Shown here: positions 24,201 through 36,200 of the stretch, one piece after another
How positions within the stretch are numbered: position 1 is the stretch's first letter
Layout: every line of letters starts with the position of its first letter
NCBI RefSeq assembly: GCF_018873765.1
Contig: NC_057919.1
Span: 60,425,484 to 60,489,483, forward strand
Length of the DNA: 64,000 nucleotides
Direction of reading: 5' to 3'
Origin: Telopea speciosissima
Taxonomy: Eukaryota > Streptophyta > Magnoliopsida > Proteales > Proteaceae
Notes under the pieces: model-generated
The model's input: only the letters and a program-made list of their open reading frames with translations
What the model was told of the DNA's origin: nothing
Databases searched by the model: none
Translations under genes and position numbers: made by a program

Positions 24201-27200
24201 AGAAGAGAAAGACCTCCCCCTAGAAAGGAGAGAAGGGTTTACAATGAAATGCCAAAATATTCCATAACTATGACACATAATTATACCACTTTTTAACCCC
24301 TTCTGCTTCTAATGCTTGTTACAAGCAAGATTATAGGAATTGGTATCGGCATCGGTATCGATATAGATTGGTTATGTCAGTTTGATACGGATTATTAAAG
24401 CCGCTTTTGGAAATCAACCATTTTATCAATCGAGAAAATAATAAAAAGGAAAAAAGAATGTTGCATGGTCACATAGCCATTGTGCCCAAACACACGAACA
24501 CGCAAAATTACCACTCTATCCCCTATGAAATAAAAAATCTCATCCATGTATGTACTTTTGTAGGGGTGTCCAATCTAGGCCCTACCCGGTAGAACCGACC
24601 GAGCCCACTAGCTAAAGCCCGGACCGGCTTAGTAATCGGTAGGTCCCAGTTTGGGGTCCCAGCCCATCGAGCGCCAGACCAGATCGGCCGAATGCTACTC
24701 TGACCTAGCCCAATCGAACCTAGCCTGACCTATTTACTGACTTTAAAACCTTGTGAAGCAATAATAGAAGTGACCACATGATTAGGATTTTTTTTGTGGT
24801 GTTAATCAGTTTGTCACTAATTAAATGGGCGTTCTTACTGCCTCAGAATATCTTTCTAGGTGTGCAGGTGATTATGAGTACATAAATATTATGATAGAGA
24901 ATGATGAGAATGGAGGTGTAGGAAGATTGAGAGTAGACATACATTTCAAGTCTTAGTTTGAATCGGCAAGGCCTACTACTTCTTACGCACAACTCACAGA
25001 TATGCTCCCCTATATCTTTGTTGGGTGTGAAACCAAGCTTAACAAGATTATTTCAATCCTTTGCACAGCTGCAAAATAGTCACTGAAAGAGAGTCAAACA
25101 TGCCCACAGGCCAGTTAAAGCCCGTTTAGAGTTAAACATTAGCACGATTATAGCTCGACCTGGCCGGACCGAATACTTAAACGGGCTGTCACGGTGATGA
25201 CTCTAAGCATTGTGAGGCTCGGCTAGGCCCGATCGATTGACACCCCAATACCCCTGCACAAGCTCTCATTGGCCCCCGCATTGGTCAGGGGCTACACGAC
25301 CACACAGTGATCTCTTGCCCTAATAAAAGAAATCAAAATGTTTGGATATTTATAAAATGACCAATATACTAGCCAATATGATGTCGATATTTAAAAAATG
25401 CATTGACCGATACCGTGGCCAATACAGTTGTAACAATCAATACATCGTGTGATACTATTAGGATCTTTATCCCCTCAATGTGCCTACCCTTCAATTCCCT
25501 CAATTCCATCTAATAGGAGAACAAAAATGACCACCCTATCCCCTATCCGAACACACTGCCCAAGGTGGGACCCACCTTACTCTATTAGAGGGAATTGAGG
25601 AAATTGACGGGTAATTGAGGTGATATTTTTCCGATACTATTAATCAATGCACTATTGATCATAAGTATAAAAATTATAATGTAGGTGGCATTTTACAATT
25701 TTTGGTGGACACCAGACACAATTCTATTAAAGGTTTATGTTTCTTTTTAGTTATAGAAGTGTTTTTTTTTGTTTTTTCAGAGTTTTATTTAGCAATATTT
25801 CAAGAATCAGAAACGCTCAAAAAACACAGAAGCACATAATACTGTGCCGGGTCACATAAACATTGTCATACAGTGCCTAAGAGCCCGCCAAAACATGGAA
25901 CCGAAAACCAAAAACAAACCACTACAGAAACGGGGCCGGGGCCGGGGCCGGAATTAATGAATTATCCAGCTAAGGAAAATCACAATCGTCCCACAGCGCG
26001 ACCAAGAAAAAAGCTTGGAAGCCCCAAGAGGGTTTTGGGTCGTGAATCATTGTTCATTTAGCTACAGCCACTAGTATAATAATTGATAATTTGAATCAAT
26101 TCAACCTGTTAAGATCTTTGGAATTTGGATTTTGGAGTGAGAATTGAGTTTTGTTTGGTTCATAGTAGTTCATAGGTTTTTTTATTTTTTTGGTCTATCC
26201 TACTCAAGGGCCCATAGGCCAATTACAAACTAAAGGGAGGGCTATGACAAACCCACATCTACAACTAATGGGAGGGGAGGACTAAAGGGAGGGGGAGGGG
26301 GAGAAAAGTGCCTTTTTTGGCACAAATGAAATTTAGGAGAATCGAACCCTTGACCTCTTCGGGACATGCACCAACTTGGGGGGGAGTTTTTTGGTACAAA
26401 TGCAATCCAGGAGAATCGAACCCTTGACCTCCTGGGGACATGCACCATCTTGGGGGGGAGTTTTTTGGCACAAATGCAATCCAGGAGAATCGAACCCTTG
26501 ACCTGCTGGGGCATGCACCAACTTGCAATGCCTGCAGCCAACCGAGCTAGTGGTTGTTTGCCACAGTAGTTCATAGTTCGGCTGCAAAGAAGTGAAAGAA
26601 CTTGTTTCTCCTCGGATTGTTGCTTCAAATCTGTTTCGTAGGTGAAACCTGAGCTCGGATTTAGAGCTTTAATGAGCTAAGTGGGAATGAAGATGACATA
26701 ATAGCAGAACATGATAGAGTATTTGTTCTCTCTGTTTCCAAAATTAATCATGGTCACCACCAAGAGTTCTGTCTTGCCTCTACCCAGTCCATCGCTTTTC
26801 CCTTTTCTTTGTTCATTCTGTGTTTGGCTCTTGACTCACAATCTTTTGAGACTTGGGCTTAGTATTATCACAGACTTCGTCTTTTCATGCTTCATATTTA
26901 AAATGTGCGAGGTTTCAGGCTCAAATCGTCAGTGGATGATGCACAGAAAAGAGATGAGAAGAAGACTTGCTTTCGTGTGTTAGGTTTGGCTCTTGAATTG
27001 AACGCGGAGTTCGTGGAAGTAGAGCTCGAGGTAGTTACTAATCGCTATCATATTTCTTTTTCATCACCAGCCCACCCCTGCGTATTAGGTAATCTTTTGA
27101 GTTAGATTGATTACAACATCTTGTATGATATTTTTCATAATTCTGTTCGACTTCAAGAAAATTTCCTGGTGCTCAAATGGCATGAAAATTGATGTAAATA

Positions 27201-30200
27201 AAGTAGCAGAAAACTACATTACTTTCTACTACAGAATGCGAGAAGGAAGTTAAGTAATCACATTTCTAATCAGTACACATTTGATGACTCCACATCAATT
27301 AATTACCATAACAGCAGTTTGTTGAATAAAAGCTAGGCCATGATTAATGATTATCCATTAATTCCAACCCCCATCTCCCCCAAAAGCAAATATTTATTTG
27401 TTTATACTTTGCAGGTGGCTTCTGATTTCACGATGAGCGAGTATTCAAACAAAAGTTCCAATAGTAAGCTAATTGTATCAAGCTATAAGGGTGCTGGGAC
27501 CCCTTCCAAAGAGGAACTCAGCTATCTTGTTGCACGCCTCCAATCCATTGGTGCTGATATCATCAAACTTGGAACTGATGTGGTTAAAATCACAGATGTG
27601 GCACCGGTTTTCCATCTGATTTCACATTGCCAGGTAATTATTGTTGATAGTGTGATTCTTAATCTCTAGGTTTGTTTCTTATGATATTATCCTATCAATT
27701 GATTGAGAATTGTTGTAATTCTTCTGTCCTTTCCTCTCTTACCATGATAATTAGGTCTCTGCATGTTGCACAGTCACATGTCACCCTTATTTCTTCTCAT
27801 TTCCTAAATTGTGGACTACTTTGCATATTCTTCATTTCTTCTAGGAGGATGTGGTAATTTCTATCAAGATCAAGAGATATAACTAATAAATTCATTAACT
27901 AACTCAACTAAGCCTTTACTTCCCCTCCCCCCCACCCCCCAAAAAAAAAAAAACTCAACTAAAACATTTCTGACAAAAGTATGGACAGCAGAATTTTGAA
28001 TTTGAATTGGTGTGTATTTCATTGAATCATTGAAGTAAGAGTATAAATTTATACAAAGATTACAAGGGACAATTCCCTAATTAACTCCTATGATTAAGTA
28101 ATGGATATGAAAGAATAAATCATCCTAATTAGCTCCTAAGATAATGCAACAGAATATATCCTAGTCAACTGGATCTTATGAAAACTCATATGGTAAGACT
28201 CCGCCTCAAGTTAGAGCATGTTGGTTACAAATACCCAACTGGGAACTCAAATTTTGAAATTGTTCCTGACCAAGGGACTTGATGAAGAGATTGGCTAGAT
28301 GATCTAAACTTGCAATTTTTGTTGGGCGAATGATGCCTTGTTGAAGTTTTTCACGAACCACATGGCAGTCTATTTCAATGTGTTTTGTGCGTTCATGAAA
28401 AACAGGGTTTGATGTGATGTGGATGGCCGCTTGATTATCGCAAAATAATGGTGTTGGTGATGTTGGAGTAATTCCCAAATCCTTTAACAGATATGATAAC
28501 CAAGAGATTTCACATGTTGCAATGGCCATGGCCCTATATTCTGCTTCTGCAGGTGAACGAGAGACAGTGGTTTGTTTCTTTGTCTTCTAAGAAATGGGGC
28601 TGGTTCCAAGAAGTAAGCAATACCCAATCATCGACCTTTTGGTTATTGGACAAGTTGCCCAATCTGAATCACAGTAACCACGCAGTTGGAGTGATGATGT
28701 AGAAGATAGAAACATGTCTTGCCCCGGTGTAGCCTTTAAAAATTTGAGTAATCGATGCGCAACATCCAAATGAGGTTGACGGGACTGATGCATAAATTGA
28801 TTGAGAATATTTATCGTATGGGCAATATTAGGGCGGGTTATCGTCAGGTAAATTAATCGGCCGACAAGTCGACGATAAATGGAAGGATTCGGTAATAATT
28901 CTCCTCTGGAATCTGTGAGACCCAAGTTTTGCTCCATTGGTGTTTCTGCTGGCCTAGTACCTGTGAGCCCACAGTCCTTGAGGATCCAAGGTGTATTTCC
29001 GCTGAGATAGATAATTTCCCTTATGAGAATGCGCCACCTCGATGCCCAAAAAAAATTTCAAGGGGCTAAGATCTTTTATATGAAAATTTTGCAATAAAAA
29101 ATCTTTGACAGTGGCGATCAATGTGGCATCGGTGCCAGTGATGTTTATATCATCCACATAGAGCACAATATAAATGCATTCATCTTGGTGCTGAAATGTA
29201 AACGAGGAATGATCTGCCTGAGATTGACTGAACCCGAATTTGAGTAGAGCAGTTGAAAATTTTGAGAACCACTGACGAGATGCCTGTTTTAAACCATATA
29301 AAGATTTTTGAAGTTTGCAAACAATATTCTCCCCCTTTCGACGATATCCAGGAGGTGGTGTCATGTAGACATCTTCATCAAGGTCTCCATGTAAGAACGC
29401 ATTGTGAACATCCATTTGATGTAGTAACCAGCCTTTGATAGATGTAAGTGCTATAAGTGTGCGGACTGTTACAAGTTTCGCGACTAGTGCGAAGGTGTCA
29501 TGGTAATCGATTCCTTCTACCTAATTGTAGCCCTTGGCCACTAATCGTGCCTTGTAACGTTCAATTGAACCATCAGAGCGCCGTTTTATTTTGAACACCC
29601 ATTTCGACCCAATTGACTTTTTTCCTTGTGGTAAAGGAACAAGAGACCAAGTATTGTTCTTAGACAATGCCATAATTTCTGCTCGCATTGCATCCTGCCA
29701 TTCGGGGTATTTCATTGCCTCGGCAAAGGTTGCAGGTTCACTTGTACTAGCTAAAGATGAAAGGAAATGAAAATTACTATATTGTAAAAATTTAGTCAGA
29801 GTATGGGGGTTACCTTGGACCGTTGTCGAAGATGATAATTGCGAGGTGGTAAACGAACATTGGTAATCTCTCAAATACCGTGGTTGCGCTCTATTACGCA
29901 TTGGATGGATTGAAGGGACATGAGGAACAAGGCCTGTTTCTGAATTCTGATCTGGTAAAGCATTGGCTGGTGGTGGAGGTTCAATGTCAATAGTGGTCGG
30001 TGGTGATGGGGATTCAAATGTAGTGGGAAGTGGTGGAGGTTCAATGTCAATAGTGGTCGGTGGTGATGGGGATTCAAATGTAGTGGGAAGTGGGTCAGTT
30101 GTAGTGGGTTGTGGTAGCAAAATTTCTAAATCATCCTCATCAGGTTCGGTATGCATTAGTGGGCGCACAAGGGGTGAGGTTGTGTCTGAGACTTTCTGGA

Positions 30201-33200
30201 TTGGAAAAATATGCTCATGAAATATGACATCTCGTGACACCATAATTTTTTTTTGTGGCTAAATCATGAATGCGGTATCCCTTTTGCCCAAATGGGTGGC
30301 CAAGCAAAATCCCTGGTGATGCCCTTTTGTCGAACTTATGCTGTGGAGCAATGTTTCGAACAAAGCAAAGGCAGCCAAAAACTCTTAGGTGGGAGAAGGA
30401 TGGTTTCTTGCCAAATAACAATTCATATGGTGTTTTCCCTTGCAACACAGAAGTGGGTAAGCAATGATAAGATATGTGGCAGTACGAACACAGTCCCCCC
30501 AAAATTCTAATGGCAAATGGGCATGAAAATGTAACGCTCGGGCTACGTTGAGAAGATGACGGTGTTTGTGTTCCACCACTCTATTTTGTTGAGGGGTGGA
30601 AACGCAACTTAATTGATGTATAACCCCACTTGATTGAAAAAATTGAAATGATGGATGATTTAGAAATTCTGTACCATGATCGGAACGGATGATTTTTATT
30701 TTGGTTTCAAATTGCCTTTGTATCATGGCAAAGAAAGATTGAACCAGTGTTGGTACTTCAGCTGTTGTTTGCATGAGATAAAGCCAAGTGCTTCTTGAAA
30801 AATCATCCACAATTGTTAAAAAATACTTTGCACCAGATAGGGATTGGGTACAATATGGTCCCCAAACATCTAGATGTATCATATCAAAACAATTTGCTAG
30901 TAGGAAATGGAAGACGATTTTGATTTGCAAGTGGGCAAACAATACAAGGACAATCCTTATCAAATGAGATAGCAGGATCCAAATGTTTTAAAGGAGATAG
31001 AATGGAAGAACCCGGGCGACCTAGGCGGCAATGCCATAGGTCATGAGATGTTCCATTGGCAGCGGCAACCGACCTCTGTGGTATCTCCAGATAGTAGAGA
31101 TTGCCATGATGTTTACCTGTCGCAAAAATCCTCTTCGAGCGTGGGTCCTGAAAAACACAAGAATTATTGGTAAAATGAACTTCACAGGAGGTATTAGTGG
31201 TTAGCCGGGGAATGGAAAGCAAATTGAAATGAAAGGTGGGAATGTAGAGAACATTTTCAAGTGCTAAGGAAGATGATAAAGTAACAATGCCTATATGAAC
31301 AACAGGTGTTTGAGCACCATTAGGCAATGTAATAGGTAACACATGAGTAGGATTTGTAATATTCGAAAAAATTGATAAATCAGAAGAGATGTGATCGGTT
31401 GCCCCTGTATCGATTATCCAAGGGGAAGAGCCGACTGAAGTTGCTAGACAAAATGTACCTGCAAGATTTGCGAGGGGATGAGGGTTACTGAGAGGATGCA
31501 ATGCCAAGAGTTGTTGTATCTGTTCGGCAGATAGAGTTGGAGCCGAAGTGGTGGTAGCCGCGGCAGTAAAAGGAGACGGCATTGTTGTTGCACAATGGGC
31601 AGCAGGGCTGCAAGTATTGGATGTGCTCTTGGTGTTGGTTCTATTGCAGCTGTCAGGGAACCCGTGTTTATTGAAACAGCGTGCCTCTGAGTGGCCATCT
31701 TTGCCACAGAAGTCACAGTGGTAAGCAGGCTTGGATGCACGTGGGTTTGCTCCTTTGTGATGACCGGCTGCCATAGCAGCATGTTCAACATTTGAAGTGG
31801 GAAGAGAATGGATGGAGCATTGTCGCTCTTCTTGCAATAAGAGAGAGTAAGCCTTTGCATCGTAGGCAGTGGATCCATTAATAGGATCTGGCTGCGAACA
31901 GCAGAGTATGAATCATTTAATCCCTGAAGAAAATCCATTAAGGAATCAGATTCAAGGTATCCTTGAAGTGTGGCAGCAGTTCCACATGTGCAGGTTGGCA
32001 TGGCTCGATATGAGGAGAGTTCATCACGAAGGCTCTTCAGTTTGGTGTAGTAGGCTGAAATGGAGTCAAGACCTTGGCTCAATGTTGAGATGGATCTGCG
32101 AATTTCGAAGATCCGAGGAGCATTCTTTTGAGAGAATCGATCGTGTAAATCGAGCCAGGCATCAGGGGCAGAGTCGATCCAGAGTATGCTATGAGCAATG
32201 GTGGGAACAATGGAATGTATGATCCATGACCTCACCATGCTGTTGCAGCGAATCCAATGTGGAAGGTCGTCAGATGTAGGGGCTGGCTTGGGCAAAGAAC
32301 CATCAAGAAATTGAAGCTTGTTTTTTGCCTCAAGCGCCATGACCATGGCGTGATGCCATGTCGGAAGTTATCACCACCAAGTACTGGTGTAACAAGTGCT
32401 GTACCTGGTTGATCAGAAGAATGCAAGATGTAAGGTGAATAAGCGGGTATGGCTGTTGAAGTTGCAATTGGAGTGGCATCTTCAGCAGCAGTGGGATTAG
32501 TATTCCCAGTAGCCATTGTGAGAATGAGGGATCCCAGAAACGTTTAGGCTGATACCATGACAAGAGTATGGACAGCAGAATTTTGAATTTGAATTGGTGT
32601 GTATTTCATTGAAGTAAGAGTATAAATTTATACAAAGATTACAAGGGACAATTCCCTAATTAACTCCTATGATTAAGTAACGGATATGAAAGAATAAATC
32701 ATCCTAATTAGCTCCTAAGATAATGCAACAGAATATATCGTAGTCAACTGGATCTTATGAAAACTCATATGGTAAGAATTTCCCAACTAAATGGGGTCGG
32801 CCACATGGATCCTGTTTTGCTGTTCAATTCTGTTTAATAATAAGTTCATGGGAAAATTACACCCCCTCCTCTTAACTGTGGCCTAATTACACTCCTCTCC
32901 TATGTTTTCAAAAATTTTACTAACCTCCCTTAAAATTTAAAATGCGTTAAAAACAGCCCCAGTTCGTTAATGTGTCTCCATAAGGGCTAATTCAGAGGAC
33001 GTCAGTAAGGGCTAATTCATTTAATGCTCAAAATACCCTTCTTCTTCCTGTAACCCCACCCGCCCCCACCCCTCTGCAATCCCGCCCCATCTCCATAAAG
33101 ATTAGGTAGCACCGCCGGAATCGATGGCCCCTAGTAACAGCTGAACTTCATCCCCTTTCCTGCAACTCTACCATCCGGCTGCCGGTGCAACCCATCTCCC

Positions 33201-36200
33201 CATCCCCACCTCTGCTCTCTCCTCGACCCTTTCCCTGCAACCCCGCCCCACCCCTTTCTTGCAACTCCGCCCCACCCTGCGGCCAGCCCAACCCATTTGT
33301 AAGTGAAAGTATACTGCTTATGCCACCATAGTTGTCATGGCGTCGCCATGGCGTCCTGGCGCTGGAGAGGGTTGCATGGCGACCTACGCCATGGCGTCCC
33401 TCTTCGATTTCTTCTTCCTGTCTCTCTTTCCCTCTTCGATTTCTTCTTCCTGTCTTCGATTTCTTCTTCCCTCTTCGATTTCTTCTTTCCCTCTTCAATT
33501 TCTTTCGATTTCTTCTTTCCCTCTTCGATTTCTTCTTCCTGTCTTCTTTCCCTCTTCGATTTCTGAATTTTCTTCTTAAAACTTGAGAAACAATAGAGAA
33601 AAAATAAAACATGGCTTGAGTATACATCTATTAACACATTAAAAATAGAGAAAATAAAAAATAAAACATGGTCGACATGCTCGCCATGGCGTTCGATATA
33701 TCGACGTGACACCCCTCCACCGACTTGGATCGCCGTGACAACTATGTATGCCACAACTTTGCTTCTGTCAATTGGAAATGGAATGGAAGGTGTAGACAAT
33801 AGCAAATGGGTTGACCCGTATTCAATATCAAACATGAGAGAGGAATATCATTCATCTTTTCCATTATGTGACAAAACCTCCATATACCTCCATTATGTGA
33901 CAAAACCTTGCAGAGGGAATGTGAGAAGGCAAGGGCCGTTGAGATGATTGGGTTCACAGGTTCTGCCATCTCTGCTCTTAATACACTGGTGAGCTATCCA
34001 TTAGTGAGTTACAGAACTCTTCAGTAATTCACATGGATGTAGATCATCCTCCCGATTCCTGCACCTATAAAAGCTGCCATCTTTGAGAGTTTTGCAAGAC
34101 ATAACTTGGCTGAATCAGAAATCGATGTGAATATTAGCATTCGAGAGAAGGTACTGCTAAGCAAGGTGGAAGCTTGTGCTTTCCCGTCGCTTGAAATCTG
34201 AAAGTGAGGACAGAGTTTAGAGTAGTGGCTTTAATTTGAGATTGAACCGAAAAGTTGGAATGCAGCCACGCCCATCCGGGTGCTTTAACCTTTAGTTTTG
34301 TGAGTCGGGATGATTCCCTCATAAGCGGGGAGAAGGGGGGCTTTGCAGGGAGTGAGCATGACTGAGGCGGGGAGGGAGCATGAGTGGGGGCAGGGAGATG
34401 GGTTGCACCAGCAGCAGGGGTGGAGGCGGAGCTGCAGGAAATGGGGTGGGGGCGAGGTTGCAAGGAAAGGGTTGAGAGAGAGAATTGAGGAAGATGATGT
34501 GGGTCCCACATTTTTTCCAAAAAAACAAACTAACCTGTTTCTGTTTTGACACGTGTCATCTTCTTTTGATTTGGGATGTTTTGGTTTTAAGGGTAAAATG
34601 GTCTTTTACATTTCACAACTAACACCGTCAGACTTAGGGGTACGAGTGTAATTTTTGAAAACACGGGAGAGGGGGTGTAATTAAGCCATAGTTCAGGGGA
34701 GGGGGTGTAATTTTCCCTAAGTTCATTGCTTTGTTATTTAGGGCAAAAAATAAACTATAGGCCAGGATGCTGAGGTTGGATCCTTTTCCATCGTTTTTCT
34801 TGTTCAAAGCTATGGAAGTTAATAGGCAAAAACTCACTCACGGCCTGCTTTGATAAGCTTACCGAAGCGGCTCATTCTCATTGTGCCACGTGGAATGATG
34901 ATGTCGCATTTCTGATTGTTGGATGGATATTACATGGTTTGGATTAGCCACGTGTCAAATTTCAGGGCCTAATTCAATCAAATACCCTCCTATCTATTGG
35001 TATGGATCCCCATGTATGTCCATGTGTGCCTACAGTACTCCAACCACTACTGGGCACTCACTCTCCCATGGTCCTGAATTTGTAAAGCTCAATTTTATCA
35101 CTTGGCAAACTCTTTGGTCTGAAATCTTACATGTGAGCAAGAGACCTTGGGGTTTACATATCCATAAGATATTTGTGGCCTATTCTTAAAAGTTTTAAAG
35201 TTAATAATATGACTATCAAATTATAAAAAAAAAAAAAGATTGCTCACATAATCTCTTTAGCCAATACATATGAAAAAGCAGAGACCAGAAATAAAGAGTA
35301 AAAAGTGGATGTGAATATTTATTATTTCAATATTTTGAAGGATTGAGGGATAACAAATGATAACTGAGATCATTATGTGTCAAGAAATTTTGCATGAAGG
35401 TGAAACAAATAGAATAATGTTATAGAATTTGAAAAGATTGTTAACCACCCCCCCCCCCCAAATGAAACCAAAAGAAAAAAAATGATATGATGGAAATGTT
35501 ATGAATAGTTTCTATACAGTCAAGTGAGATAATCAGGAAAGTAGCTGCACGCAGTTGTTCTGAATGCATTGTACAAGAAAAAATGAAGAAACTGACGAAT
35601 CGCTCTCCATCTCACGCATGTTGCTTGCTTCCTCTTGCCATGTATGCTTTCTATTTTGAAAATCCAATCCTAATTGGAATTGGATGTATTTTGTTCATTC
35701 TTTGGGAGTTGCGCTAGCTTTTCCATTGTTTTAAATGCTTGATATTGGATCACCATCTCATTTTATGGACACACAGGTGCCATTAATTGCATTGGCAATG
35801 GGTGATAAAGGTCTTATAAGCCAGCTATTATGCGCAAAATTTGGTGGTTTTTTAGTTTATGGATCCGTGAGTGGAAAACCAGTACCTGGCTTGCCAACTA
35901 TTGTCAGTCTTAGGCAAGTTTACAAGATTGAGAATCTAAATATGGACACAAAAGTTTTTGGCCTCATCGCAAATCCAGTGGGACATAGCAAAAGCCCTAT
36001 TCTGCATAATTTTGCTTTCAGATATGCGAGTTACAATGGAATTTATGTTCCCATGCTGGTTGATGACATCAATGAGTTCTTTGGTGTCTATTCATGCCCC
36101 GACTTTGCAGGCTTCAGGTATGTGACTTATCTATAGAGAGAGCAGAGAGAGGAGTGAGGGGGTGGAGGGAGGGTACGCTAATTCTTATTTTGGAACGTCT

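Larger units (their letters stand above)
32850..34717. mobile_element. MULE-type element with perfect 9-bp TSD TAAGTTCAT
   Basis: TAAGTTCAT flanks it at 32841-32849 and 34718-34726. The terminal 20 bp (GGGAAAATTACACCCCCTCC) are perfectly inverted at the two ends, and the TIR similarity extends about 75 bp. No transposase is found. The interior holds a pyrimidine minisatellite and possible captured exons (listed separately). Confidence 0.85.

Noticed and set aside
26242..26628. Cys-containing minus ORFs with three repeated blocks, and resemblance to a CRISPR-like repeat array
   Set aside because: The 74-bp period is a SINE module flanked by a TSD. Only three units exist and there are no variable spacers.
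26919..27633. Calling the first DQD/SDH gene a pseudogene because its dehydratase residues are lost
   Set aside because: All ten exons join in phase without a stop and the dehydrogenase catalytic residues are intact. Divergence of one domain is better explained by functional change.
29963..30220. Glycine-rich + ORF of 85 codons
   Set aside because: Shadow of the Pro/Thr-rich copia linker on the opposite strand, inflated by the 60-bp duplication.
33148..33835. Lys/Arg/Glu-rich minus ORFs and Phe/Ser-rich plus ORFs
   Set aside because: Both are translations of the CTTCGATTTCTT minisatellite in the MULE.
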